From Rs1 sp029027825 (GTDB lineage: Bacteria; Pseudomonadota; Gammaproteobacteria; Pseudomonadales; Balneatricaceae): a DNA stretch of 64,000 nt. Under the pieces are notes generated by a model. The model worked only from the letters and a program-made list of their open reading frames with translations. It ran no database searches and had not been told where the DNA came from. Of this stretch, positions 50,091 through 59,428 are shown in pieces; the first letter of the stretch is position 1, and each line of letters opens with the position of its first letter. The stretch spans positions 3,286,001 to 3,350,000 of the forward strand of contig CP093399.1 of assembly GCA_029027825.1 (NCBI GenBank). Reading direction: 5' to 3'. A program made the position numbers and the translations under genes.

Positions 50091-51773
50091 ATGTTACCCA
50101 AATTAATCAAAGCACTACAAAATCCAGACTGTTATCCTCACCCTGTATCTGGTGAGGTGCAAGTTATCGAGACACAAGTATCTTGGGTGCTATTAACTGG
50201 CGATTTCGCCTATAAGATTAAGAAAGAAATTAACTTTGGTTTTTTGGACTTTTCCACCTTGACCAAACGTCTTTACTACTGTGAGGAAGAACTGCGCCTC
50301 AATCAGCGCCTAGCCCCAGATATATATCAAGTAGTGGTCGCGATAACCGGCACTGAACAACAGCCAATTATTGGGTTACAAGGCCATAAGGTACTGACAA
50401 CTCAGATCGATGCCGAGCCCCCTATAAACAATGCCTCCCCTGTCGAGATAGCAAGTTTAGACAAACTGAAGCCGATTGATCAGCAAACCCAAACAACTGA
50501 GGGCACACTTGAGACTAATATAGAGATTAGTTCAAGCACCGATAAACCCTTTGAATACGCCGTTCGCATGCAGCAATTCGATCCTAAAGCAGGCCTCAAT
50601 GATCTACTAATACAAAATAAATTTGACAAAAATTGGATCGATCAAATAGCAGAGCAACTGGCTAAGTTTCATTTAACATTACCAACAGTAGCCACTAATA
50701 GTCCTTGGGGGGAGACGGAAAATATTTGGCAGCTAGTCTCAGATAATTTTTTACACACCTTAGATTTTTGTACGGATCCCCAAGACCTCAATCAATTGTC
50801 AGAACTTTATCGACAAGTCTCTGCACAATACCAAGCTTTAATCGATACCTTTAGGGAGAGAAGAAAGCTCGGTTTTATTCGGGAATGTCACGGTGATTTA
50901 CATTTAGCTAATGTGACATTTTTCCGAGATGAAATTCGTTTATTTGACTGCATTGAGTTTAATTTACAATTCAGATGGATTGATACATGCTCCGATCTAG
51001 CCTTTTTGTTAATGGATTTAGAAGCTAATAATAAACAATCATGGGCTAATATGACCTTAAACAAATATTTGGAAATAACCGGTGATTACCAATCTCTACA
51101 GGTTCTCGACTTTTACAAAAGCTTTAGATCTATGGTCCGTGCGAAAGTAGCTACTCTAGGTGCACAAGCCGAGCACGCTACCTTTGTCAAATATTTGCAT
51201 TTGAGTCAATCTTATCAGCAATTAAAGCAGCCCAGTCTGATCTTAATGCACGGCTTATCTGGAAGTGGAAAAAGTCACTTAAGCTACAAAATGATCAATT
51301 CAATTCAAGCGATCAGAATTAGATCAGAAACCGAGCGACAGCGAATTCATCAGGATTTGCAAAAGAAAGGTAAGAAATTGGAATTGCACAGCCCTGAGGT
51401 AAATGCTCGGCTCTCGCAACATTTAGTACAGTTAACCAAGCAGCTACTCAAGCAGGGACGCACTGTTATTGTCGATGGGACTTTTTTAAAGTCTCACTTT
51501 CGCCAAAAATATCTAACAATATCCGAGCAACTAGATATTCCTTTGCACATAATTAGCTGTAAATGTGACCCTAAACTGATGGAAGCTCGATTAAAAAAAG
51601 GCATCAACACCAGGTCGCATGATAGTCAGTTTTCATTAGTGCGACTTGCAACTCAGCAACAATACCAACAAGCCATCACTGAATCCGAGCTCGCGTATCA
51701 AACAGTGGTTAATACTGACAGCGATCAAGCCATTGCCGATTTCCTAACTAGTTTTCATCCGCAAACGAGCTAA
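50091..51773 (+). CDS. Two-domain protein: aminoglycoside-phosphotransferase-like kinase plus P-loop ATPase
   Basis: 560 aa. The N-terminal ~360 residues have an APH/choline-kinase-like fold with YKIKKEINFGFLDFSTL near the start, RECHGDLHLANV (catalytic loop) and LFDCIEFNLQFRWID (metal site). The C-terminal ~170 residues hold a P-loop (LMHGLSGSGKSHLS, about 386-399) and a kinase-like TVIVDGTFLKSHFR. This fusion is widespread and usually annotated from its two domains; its substrate is unknown and antibiotic resistance should not be assumed. Between the domains of the APH part lies a low-conservation insert (about 115-145). Confidence 0.85.
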   Translation: MLPKLIKALQNPDCYPHPVSGEVQVIETQVSWVLLTGDFAYKIKKEINFGFLDFSTLTKRLYYCEEELRLNQRLAPDIYQVVVAITGTEQQPIIGLQGHKVLTTQIDAEPPINNASPVEIASLDKLKPIDQQTQTTEGTLETNIEISSSTDKPFEYAVRMQQFDPKAGLNDLLIQNKFDKNWIDQIAEQLAKFHLTLPTVATNSPWGETENIWQLVSDNFLHTLDFCTDPQDLNQLSELYRQVSAQYQALIDTFRERRKLGFIRECHGDLHLANVTFFRDEIRLFDCIEFNLQFRWIDTCSDLAFLLMDLEANNKQSWANMTLNKYLEITGDYQSLQVLDFYKSFRSMVRAKVATLGAQAEHATFVKYLHLSQSYQQLKQPSLILMHGLSGSGKSHLSYKMINSIQAIRIRSETERQRIHQDLQKKGKKLELHSPEVNARLSQHLVQLTKQLLKQGRTVIVDGTFLKSHFRQKYLTISEQLDIPLHIISCKCDPKLMEARLKKGINTRSHDSQFSLVRLATQQQYQQAITESELAYQTVVNTDSDQAIADFLTSFHPQTS

Positions 51774-51885
51774 TAGTGAGGGAGACCAATTGATCAATAT
51801 GCTCGATAGCTAGCAGTCTAGTGATTCAACATTACTACAGCTAGTCAGCTATGCTCTCGTGAGACCTTATACTATTTATTATAGG

Positions 51886-51920
51886 CAAAAAAATGACAGT
51901 CACATGACTGCCATTTTTCC
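51886..51920 (-). terminator. Intrinsic terminator downstream of rpoS
   Basis: Minus strand GGCAGTCA-TG-TGACTGTC followed by ATTTTTTT, a strong stem with a T-run. A lone family 2 repeat end (GAGACCTCTGC at 51936) lies between it and the rpoS stop. Confidence 0.85.
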
Positions 51921-51963
51921 ATATATAATCTAACTGAGACCTCTGCCTAACTATCTTAAATTA

Positions 51964-52977
51964 TTATAAAAGGTCTTCGCTGCTTAAACCATTACGCTCA
52001 ACAATCTCTCTTAGTTTCTTTAGCGCCTCTACTTGAATTTGCCTGACTCTTTCTCGAGTCAAACCAATTTCTTTACCTACCTCTTCTAACGTGTTCATCC
52101 CGTAGCCACGTAGGCCAAAGCGCCTTGCCAAAACCTCAGCATGCTTCTCCGGTAACTCGTCTAACCACAGATCCAAATTACCACTTAAATCGCTAGCTTG
52201 TAGAGCGACACTCGGATCGAAACTATCATGAGCTGCAACTGTTTCTACAACGGTTTTCTTAGAGCCGGCTATTGGCAAATCTATAGAGACAACTCTTTCG
52301 TTAAGCCCTAAAATTTTCTCAACATTGGCAACTGGTTTATCAACTAATTTGGCTATTTGTTCAGGTGTAGGCTCATGATCAAGTTTCTGAGCCAACTGTC
52401 GAGCAGCGCGTAAATATACATTCAATTCTTTTACTACATGAATAGGTAAGCGAATGGTACGCGTCTGATTCATAATGGCCCGTTCGATGGTTTGTCTAAT
52501 CCACCAAGTAGCATAGGTAGAAAATCTAAAACCGCGTTCTGGATCGAACTTTTCAACGGCACGTATCAGCCCTAAATTACCTTCTTCTATAAGATCCAAT
52601 AGAGAGAGCCCACGATTGATATAACGTCTGGATATTTTAACCACTAAGCGCAAATTGCTTTCGATCATTCGCTTGCGTGATTTTTCGCAACCTTATAGGG
52701 ATAGACGAGAAAAGTAGACTTCTTCTTCCGCTGAGAGTAATGGCGAGAAGCCAATTTCATTTAAATAGAGTTGAGTGGCATCTAAATTTTTTTCATTCAT
52801 TAAATCTTTGTGTGCCTGGCTGCCACGGCCACGGCCTGTCGGTTTTAATTTAACATTTGAATTTATAGCAATTGTTTGGTTTTCAGAAACTCGCTCCGCT
52901 GATCCTTTCTCCATAATCTGAGACTGAATTTTACTGATAGACTCGGCGTCTTGACTTCCGCTTTTCAAGATATCCAT
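51964..52977 (-). pseudogene. rpoS: RNA polymerase sigma factor RpoS interrupted by an in-frame TAA
   Basis: Two open stretches (52977-52693 and 52668-51964) lie in the same frame. Joined, they encode a full ~337-aa sigma S: region 1.2 (DATQLYLNEIGFSPLLSAEEEVYFSRLSL), stop, GCEKSRKR, region 2 (MIESNLRLVVKISRRYINRGLSLLDLIEEGNLGLIRAVEKF...WWIRQTIERAIMNQTRTIRLP), region 3 and region 4 (EEVGKEIGLTRERVRQIQ). Only one codon, TAA at 52695-52693, breaks it; a single C-to-T change from CAA (Gln) would explain it. An internal ATG at 52668 could restart a 234-aa product with intact regions 2-4, but no Shine-Dalgarno precedes it. Follows nlpD, the conserved order. Confidence 0.9.
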
Positions 52978-53002
52978 ATTATAAATCTTACTCCATGTTA
53001 GG

Positions 53003-53872
53003 CTAACTCACTGGGTCTGATTTTGGTAAGTATTTAAGTGGATCAACCGGTTTTCCATCCTTCCTTATTTCAAAATGAAGGAATGTTTTTATTGTACCGC
53101 TACTCCCTATTTCGGCGATTTTCCCTCCAGCTTTAATAGTCGTATTCTCTTTGATTAATATTACACTATTGTGAGCATATGCACTTAAATACTGTTGTGA
53201 GTGTTTGATAATGATCAGATTTCCATAGCCAATTATACCATTACCAGCATAAACAACCTTACCTGAAGCAGCCGCAAATACACTGTCTCCAGACTTTCCA
53301 GATATATTTAAGCCTTTGTTTTCCCGACTAAATTTATTAATTAACCGCCCTTTAGCTGGCCATACCCAACGCATGCCCAAATGGCGCTGTTTAGATGATC
53401 TAGGCGATTTTGAATTTTTAGTATTTGAGGGAGTATTCTGTGAAGATTTCGTCGATTTCGGTGATTTTTTATCGTCCCCGCTTCCTCTACTATCTCTATT
53501 TTCGTCTGCATTTGATGACGACGAATCTGTTTTATTAATTGAATGATCTCTATTTTTTAACGTTTTTCGACTACTTTTAGAGGGAGTAATTGCTAAAACT
53601 TGATCCTTATAGATTGTATAATTAGCACCTATATTGTTATTCTTCGCCAACCTTTTAAAATCTAATCCATACCTCCAAGCAATAGAGTATAAAGTGTCAC
53701 CAGGTTTCACTTTATAGGTTCCAACAGCTGTTGTGTTTATGCGTTTTTTTCTTTGGGGAGATAATCGAGGGGGACGTGGTTTGCTGCTTTGATAATTTAA
53801 ATCGCTAACAGGTGCATAGCCGGTAGTACAACCGACCAAGCTTATAACAACAGCTAACGCTAGTAGTTTCAT
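53003..53872 (-). CDS. nlpD: NlpD-like lipoprotein: LysM plus M23 (LytM) domain
   Basis: 289 aa from the preferred start. Signal peptide MKLLALAVVISLVGC with lipobox Cys15; LysM domain at about 52-95 (TYKVKPGDTLYSIAWRYGLDFKRLAKNN); Ser/Lys-rich linker; C-terminal LytM domain. The LytM zinc ligands are degenerate (NISGKSGDSVFAAASGKV and FLHFEIRKDGKPVDP), so like E. coli NlpD it likely activates amidases rather than cutting murein itself. The frame is open to a GTG at 53932, but that would put 35 residues before the lipobox Cys. Directly upstream of rpoS; in E. coli an rpoS promoter lies inside nlpD. Confidence 0.9.
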   Translation of the reverse strand: MKLLALAVVISLVGCTTGYAPVSDLNYQSSKPRPPRLSPQRKKRINTTAVGTYKVKPGDTLYSIAWRYGLDFKRLAKNNNIGANYTIYKDQVLAITPSKSSRKTLKNRDHSINKTDSSSSNADENRDSRGSGDDKKSPKSTKSSQNTPSNTKNSKSPRSSKQRHLGMRWVWPAKGRLINKFSRENKGLNISGKSGDSVFAAASGKVVYAGNGIIGYGNLIIIKHSQQYLSAYAHNSVILIKENTTIKAGGKIAEIGSSGTIKTFLHFEIRKDGKPVDPLKYLPKSDPVS

Positions 53873-54102
53873 AAAGCTGAGTGATGCAATTTTAACAACA
53901 ATGGCCACACTAGCGAACATATTATTCTTCACTGAGATTAATAAAAAATAGTACGGATGATTTTCTTACAGATTGTCTGATCTTTGCCATAAATTAATTA
54001 TGAACCTAAATGACGGTGAATAATAAATTATCATGTGACTTCTTCGAGTAAACGTTAAGCAATTATATGCTAGAAAAATCCTATTTATTTAAGCTAAACG
54101 TA

Positions 54103-55011
54103 TTATTTACTAAATTTTTCTAATCCTAAAACTAAACCAGCCCCGACCACAGCAAGAACACAAGCAAATAGAAAGTACGGATCAATCCCGGTAATTTGTT
54201 GGTAGGCAAATGGAGATACATTTTGTTGCAGGTCCGCCACTTGTTCTCCATGGCTGTTTAGTCTGGTTGTCAGCGTCTCTTTCCACGGCCATACTTTATT
54301 TAAAGAGCCGAGTAAAAAACCTGTCAGCAAGGCCATAGTAATATTTTTATAGTGACTAAACAACCAGTGCAATAATTTAGAAAAGCACAATAAACCCGCT
54401 ACACAGCCCAGCGCAAATACACCCAATATTAATAAATCAAAATTTTTCACTGCCCCGAGAATATAACTGTACATGCCGAGTAACAGCAAGATAAAAGATC
54501 CCGATATACCAGGTAATATCATGGCGCAAATGGCTAACATTCCGGCAAAAAACACATTAGTCAGTGCCGGCTCAATCACTGTCGTCGACAGGGTAGTCAG
54601 ATAATAAGCACCTGCAGTTCGGAGTATAAAGAACGAAGCACTCAGCCAGTCCCATTTTTCTATACTTTTAGCGAGAACCACCGTCGAAGCGCAGATTAAA
54701 CCGAAGAAAAACCCCCACAGCATTTGCGGATAATTATTCAACAAATGCAGCACTGCATTGGATAATAAGATAATACTGGTGAGCATCCCACACAACAATA
54801 TACAAAGAAAATTGCCATTGATATACCGCCAACAATCCGCGAATCCCTGTTTGTAGAGTACCTGTAGTACACTGGGTCCCAACTTACTCAAAGTTTGAAT
54901 AAGCTATTTGTATATCCCGCTGATGAAAGCGACTGTACCACCTGAGACTCCTGGCACTGCATCTGCAGCCCCCATCATTGTGCCTTTGACAAATAAAGCC
55001 AAAAAATCCAT
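54103..55011 (-). pseudogene. DUF368 (PopT-type undecaprenyl-phosphate translocase) gene interrupted by an in-frame TAG
   Basis: From an ATG at 55011 the minus strand reads DFLALFVKGTMMGAADAVPG then VSGGTVAFISGIYK, a TAG at 54906-54904, and continues in frame LIQTLSKLGPSVLQVLYKQG for a further ~265 codons. GxADxVPGVSGGT is the first DUF368 signature and ILPGISGSFILLLLGMYSYIL (about 180) the second. About eight membrane helices. DUF368 proteins recycle undecaprenyl phosphate across the inner membrane. A one-base change (GAG or CAG or AAG to TAG) accounts for the stop. A shorter product from a TTG at 54891 would lack the first signature. Inserted between pcm and nlpD, an unusual place. Confidence 0.85.
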
Positions 55012-55191
55012 TTTATTACGCTGCAAAAAAACCTCTTTACAATAGTTAATTAAGATCACCTAGAATGCGAATACTTGCAGCCACTCAACGTGGGTATGGA
55101 GCGACTACAATATCCTGAGCGCGATCAATCTCAGTTATATGCTGTGTGATTAGCTCGACAAGCGATTAATAGACAGACTTAACAGCAGTAA

Positions 55192-55863
55192 TTAATTAAT
55201 AACACCGGATAGTAGAGGGACAAACTTAACACCCTCCACGATCTTAGTATTGTAGTGAGTGGCAGATTTTTTATGTATCACTTTCAATTCCTGCTGCTGA
55301 CTACCGCCGACCGGAATAACCATAATACCATCCACTGCCAGCTGCTCTAATAGCTCTGCAGGCACTTGATCGGGAGCCGCGGTGACTAAAATAGCATCAA
55401 AAGGTGCATAGTTAGCTAAGCCCATCCCCCCATCAGTGTGCTGCAGCATCACATTGTTTATCTGCAAAGCCTGCAATCTAAGCTTAGCCCGCTGTTGCAA
55501 AGGTTTGATCCGTTCGACTGAATACACTTTACCAACCAGCTGCGACAAAATTGCCGTTTGATAGCCTGAGCCTGTGCCTACTTCCAACACTTTTTTCAGT
55601 GGCTTATTGGCCAGTAGTAACTCGGTCATTTTAGCCACGATATAAGGCTGCGAAATGGTTTGGTTATAGCCGATTGGCAACGCGTTATTCTCATAGGCAC
55701 CATGCGCTAAGGCTTCATCGATAAAGATATGACGCGGGGTATTTTTTATCGCATTTAATACCTCGGTAGCGACAATTCCCTGGGCTTTTAAACTAACCAC
55801 TAATCTATCTCTGGCTCTCTGCGAGGTCATACCACTACCGCGCAAGTCAAATTGTTCTGCCAC
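55192..55863 (-). CDS. pcm: Protein-L-isoaspartate O-methyltransferase
   Basis: 223 aa. Repairs isoaspartyl residues in aged proteins using SAM. SAM site VLEVGTGSGYQTAILSQL near residues 78-95; TSQRARDRLV and NTPRHIFIDEALAHGAYENNALPIGYNQTISQPYIVA are family blocks. The GTG at 55863 overlaps the surE stop by one base and has GGAGG 7 bases upstream, so I choose it over the earlier in-frame ATG at 55881. Confidence 0.95.
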   Translation of the reverse strand: MAEQFDLRGSGMTSQRARDRLVVSLKAQGIVATEVLNAIKNTPRHIFIDEALAHGAYENNALPIGYNQTISQPYIVAKMTELLLANKPLKKVLEVGTGSGYQTAILSQLVGKVYSVERIKPLQQRAKLRLQALQINNVMLQHTDGGMGLANYAPFDAILVTAAPDQVPAELLEQLAVDGIMVIPVGGSQQQELKVIHKKSATHYNTKIVEGVKFVPLLSGVIN

Positions 55864-56612
55864 TAAACCCCCTCCAGCCAATCTTCAACGTTATTAATAA
55901 CTGCATAGTTTGTCATATCAAAATGGACAGGTGTGATTGATACATAGCCATTGGCGACTGCATAAAAATCGGTGCCGGGCCCACTGTCGATAGCCTCCCC
56001 AACACCGGCGATCCAATGCTTAACTTCACCGCGTGGATCAATACATTCAATCGGCGTTTTCGACACTGCCCGGTGCCCTAAACGAGTAACGTGAATGCCT
56101 TTTATTTGCTCAATAGGTAAATCCGGCACATTCACATTCAACACTGTTCTAGGTGCTATTTTTAAATCTTTGAGTTTCAACACCAAGTCTTTAGCGATGA
56201 TTGCCGCTGTGGCGAAGTGCACTGGGTGTGAACTAGCGACGGATACGGCGATCCCCGATAAACCCAGCGTCCGGCCTTCCATCGCAGCCGCTACAGTGCC
56301 TGAATACAGCACGTCATCGCCCAAATTTGCACCGGCATTAATGCCTGAGACAACCACTTCAGGAATCACCCCAAAGGTGCCAGCCACTCCCAAATTCACG
56401 CAGTCGGTAGGTGTACCATCGATACTGATAAAACCGCTTTTGTGCACATATGCACTCAACGGCTTATCTAAAGTAAGCGCATTACTCGCCCCGGAGCGAT
56501 TTCGGTCTGGTGCAATCACTTGTACCTGGGCAATTTTTTTTAGTTGCTCTACCAGTTCAAACATCCCTGGAGCTTTCACCCCATCGTCGTTAGACACTAA
56601 TATTTGCATCAT
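55863..56612 (-). CDS. surE: 5'/3'-nucleotidase SurE
   Basis: 249 aa. Metal site LVSNDDG near the N-terminus (residues 5-11), APDRNRSGASNALTLDKPL, SIDGTPTDCVNLG and VSGINAGANLGDDVLYSGTVAAAMEG all intact. Survival-related nucleotidase of stationary phase. The start overlaps the truD stop (ATGA). Second in-frame ATG at once after the first. Confidence 0.96.
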   Translation of the reverse strand: MMQILVSNDDGVKAPGMFELVEQLKKIAQVQVIAPDRNRSGASNALTLDKPLSAYVHKSGFISIDGTPTDCVNLGVAGTFGVIPEVVVSGINAGANLGDDVLYSGTVAAAMEGRTLGLSGIAVSVASSHPVHFATAAIIAKDLVLKLKDLKIAPRTVLNVNVPDLPIEQIKGIHVTRLGHRAVSKTPIECIDPRGEVKHWIAGVGEAIDSGPGTDFYAVANGYVSITPVHFDMTNYAVINNVEDWLEGV

Positions 56613-57646
56613 GTAGTAGCCCCTGCACTGCTGTAGTCACAAAGCTCCCTCAACACACTGGTCGCGAAAGATCCTGAGGTTAATTCGAAACTGATTAGCC
56701 AAGTGCCTGGATCCATGCACTTAGCTGCTAAATTTTTGGGTATCAAGCGCAGCGATCGCCGCTCTTGTTTTAGGCCCATATATTCTAACCGTTCGGTGAT
56801 ATCCGTGTAGGCAGATAATTGCGCCTCTTCCCACTGCTGAGCATTCGCTGCGACTATTGATCGTCCACGCCCCCACAACGGGCCGGTTAAATGTAGATCT
56901 AGGGCTAGCAATCGCGCGGTTATCTGCTCGAGGTCATCAGCTAAAAAGTGACTGTGGCTGCCATCGAGCATCACCACATCTCCATCCATCAATGTCGCCC
57001 AGAGATTTTCTGCTATTCTATTGGATAGGCAATGGTTAAAAATCCACGAGCGCACCGCTGAAATATACAGGCCTTTTTTACTGCGATTTTTTTCCTTAAA
57101 CTCTTCTTTGAGTAAGGCGATTCCCTTGGTTAAATTACCGCCACCAAAGCCAAAGCGCTGCTCGCCAAAATAATTAGGTACTCCCTGCTCAATTAACTGC
57201 AGCCGCTTGGTCAACTCTTGATCATCGCTAACCTGACGAAGTATTAATTCAAATCGATTGCCTTTGAGTGCCCCAGTGCGTAATTTTCTACTGTGTTTTC
57301 GCACTTCTATAACGGTGATACTAGGAGTATTAAACGCATCCATATCAATCGTTTTAACCCCAGGCAAACAAACACTAAACCACTGTTCGGTAATCGCGTG
57401 TCGATCCTTTTTACCCGCATAGCCAATTTCTTTACTACCCACAGCAAAAAAATTGGCGAGCTGCTTAGCTACCCAATCGGTATTTTCACCGTCTTTGCGA
57501 ATTTTTATATACCAGTGTTCACCTTCACCGTCCGGCTCGAACGCAGGTATTTCAAATACTTTAAAGTCTTGATTGCTACTTCTAATAACTGCGCTGCATT
57601 CAGGTTTAGCATATAGATATTGGTAGTCTGTGGGGTATTGATGCAT
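56609..57646 (-). CDS. truD: tRNA pseudouridine(13) synthase TruD
   Basis: 345 aa. The catalytic Asp lies in EIGYAGKKDRHAITEQWFS; NYFGEQRFG and LTGPLWGRG are further family motifs. In relatives ispD and ispF usually sit between ftsB and truD; here truD follows ftsB directly (29-base gap). Confidence 0.95.
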   Translation of the reverse strand: MHQYPTDYQYLYAKPECSAVIRSSNQDFKVFEIPAFEPDGEGEHWYIKIRKDGENTDWVAKQLANFFAVGSKEIGYAGKKDRHAITEQWFSVCLPGVKTIDMDAFNTPSITVIEVRKHSRKLRTGALKGNRFELILRQVSDDQELTKRLQLIEQGVPNYFGEQRFGFGGGNLTKGIALLKEEFKEKNRSKKGLYISAVRSWIFNHCLSNRIAENLWATLMDGDVVMLDGSHSHFLADDLEQITARLLALDLHLTGPLWGRGRSIVAANAQQWEEAQLSAYTDITERLEYMGLKQERRSLRLIPKNLAAKCMDPGTWLISFELTSGSFATSVLRELCDYSSAGATT

Positions 57647-57675
57647 CGATTAAATCCGGTTCTGTGCTAACAGCT

Positions 57676-57960
57676 TTACTGCTCAGCGGTATTTATTAAC
57701 TGGTAAAAGGTTTCATTAGGTTTCAACATCCCCAACTCACTTCGCGCTCGCTCTTCAACCGCGATCAATCCCTTACGTAAATCTTTAACTTCGGCTTCCA
57801 ACTGATGATTACGTAACAGTAATTTATCATTTTCGACACTCTGCGCAGTAATTTCTTGCTCTAGAGCAGCCAATTCAAAGACATTGCTCTCTCCAAACCA
57901 CATCCGATACTGCAAGACTGCCAGCAAAGTAATTAACGACAAAAGAAGAATTCGATACAT
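57676..57960 (-). CDS. ftsB: Cell division protein FtsB
   Basis: 94 aa. One N-terminal transmembrane helix (ILLLSLITLLAVLQYRMWFGES) followed by a coiled coil (about 28-65: LEQEITAQSVENDKLLLRNHQLEAEVKDL) and the conserved AVEERARSELGMLKPNETFYQ. Forms the FtsQBL complex. Downstream of eno, as usual. Confidence 0.95.
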   Translation of the reverse strand: MYRILLLSLITLLAVLQYRMWFGESNVFELAALEQEITAQSVENDKLLLRNHQLEAEVKDLRKGLIAVEERARSELGMLKPNETFYQLINTAEQ

Positions 57961-58072
57961 GTCTAACCTATATAAACTATATAAACTATTTCAATCAGTA
58001 TACATATCGAGGATACGGGGAGTCTGAACGATAAGCCCATAGCCAATCCTCACGATAATAGCTTATTAAGGT

Positions 58073-58108
58073 GCAAAACTCCGCTATTTGCTAATCGGGG
58101 AGTTTTGC
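58073..58108. terminator. Strong hairpin between eno and ftsB
   Basis: Perfect 10-bp arms GCAAAACTCC and GGAGTTTTGC around a 16-base loop, 27 bases beyond the eno stop. There is no clear T-run, so it may be an RNA processing or attenuation structure rather than a standard terminator. Confidence 0.5.
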
Positions 58109-58135
58109 AGTCTTTTATGCTCAATCAACGCCAGC

Positions 58136-59428
58136 TTACTGGCCTTTAATTTCAGACAAACCGTTATAGATAGCATTTTCACCTAACTCTTCAGCTATTC
58201 TTAACAAGCGGTTGTATTTTGCAACCCTGTCAGAGCGTGACAATGAGCCAGTTTTGATTTGTCCTGCCGCTGTACCTACCGCTAGATCGGCGATAGTGGT
58301 ATCTTCAGTTTCACCTGAACGATGTGATATAACTACACTAAAGCCCGCGTCTTTGGCCATTTTTATTGCATCAAGGGTCTCTGAGAGAGAACCAATTTGA
58401 TTAAATTTAATCAAAATTGAGTTGCCGATTTGCTGTTCAATGCCGCGCTTTAAGATTTTAGTATTAGTGACAAACAGGTCATCTCCGACCAATTGCACTT
58501 TATCGCCAATCTTCTTCGTCAAGGTCGCCCAGCCATCCCAATCCGACTCATCCATACCGTCTTCTATCGATAGGATTGGGTAGTTAGCCGCAAGATCTGC
58601 TAAGTAGTCGGTAAAGCCATTCGAGTCAAAAGACTTATTGTCTCCCGCCAAATTGTATTTACCGTCTGCGTAAAACTCAGATGCGGCACAATCCAAGGCT
58701 AAAGTTACATCTACACCCAGTTTATAACCGGCATTGGACACTGCTTCTTTAATGACCACCAAAGCCTCTTCGTTTGAAGAGAGATTAGGTGCGAAACCAC
58801 CTTCATCGCCAACCGCAGTACTTAGTCCGCGACTTGACAACACCGCCTTAAGTGCATGAAATATTTCAGTGCCACAGCGCAGCGCTTCAGGGAAGTTGTC
58901 AAAGTTGACCGGCTGAACCATGAACTCTTGAATATCAATGTTGTTATCGGCATGCTCGCCGCCATTGATGATGTTCATCATCGGCACAGGCAGAGAGTAT
59001 TTGCCTGGAGTATTATTTAAATCTGCAATATGTGCATACAAAGGGACACCCTTGTGTACTGCTGCCGCTTTCGCCGCCGCTAAGGACACGGCCAATATCG
59101 CGTTGGCTCCTAAGTTCTCTTTGTTTTCAGTACCGTCCAGCGCCAACATTATATTATCCAGAGCGCGCTGATCTAGGGCACTAGTACCAATTAGTGCATC
59201 GCGAATCGGACCGTTGACGGCAGCGACTGCTTTTAAAACACCTTTACCTAAGTAACGAGACTTATCGCCATCTCTTAATTCAAGAGCCTCTCTAGATCCA
59301 GTAGACGCACCAGAGGGAGCACAAGCTGTGCCAAATGCACCACTTTCAAGGGTGACATCTGCTTCAATAGTAGGATTTCCTCTAGAGTCTAATATTTCTC
59401 TTGCTTGGATCTTCGCTATAAGCGCCAT
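58136..59428 (-). CDS. eno: Enolase
   Basis: 430 aa, full length. Interconverts 2-phosphoglycerate and phosphoenolpyruvate. ARxILDSRGNPTIEADV start, metal ligands in ALDCAASEF, SIEDGMDESDW and LVGDDLFVTN, catalytic Lys in LIKFNQIGSLSETLDAI, and SHRSGETEDTTIADLAVG. Downstream of pyrG; kdsA, often found between them, is missing. Confidence 0.97.
   Translation of the reverse strand: MALIAKIQAREILDSRGNPTIEADVTLESGAFGTACAPSGASTGSREALELRDGDKSRYLGKGVLKAVAAVNGPIRDALIGTSALDQRALDNIMLALDGTENKENLGANAILAVSLAAAKAAAVHKGVPLYAHIADLNNTPGKYSLPVPMMNIINGGEHADNNIDIQEFMVQPVNFDNFPEALRCGTEIFHALKAVLSSRGLSTAVGDEGGFAPNLSSNEEALVVIKEAVSNAGYKLGVDVTLALDCAASEFYADGKYNLAGDNKSFDSNGFTDYLADLAANYPILSIEDGMDESDWDGWATLTKKIGDKVQLVGDDLFVTNTKILKRGIEQQIGNSILIKFNQIGSLSETLDAIKMAKDAGFSVVISHRSGETEDTTIADLAVGTAAGQIKTGSLSRSDRVAKYNRLLRIAEELGENAIYNGLSEIKGQ

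Noticed and set aside
50091..51773. Aminoglycoside resistance gene
   Set aside because: The APH-like part belongs to a widespread chromosomal APH/P-loop fusion, so resistance is not supported.
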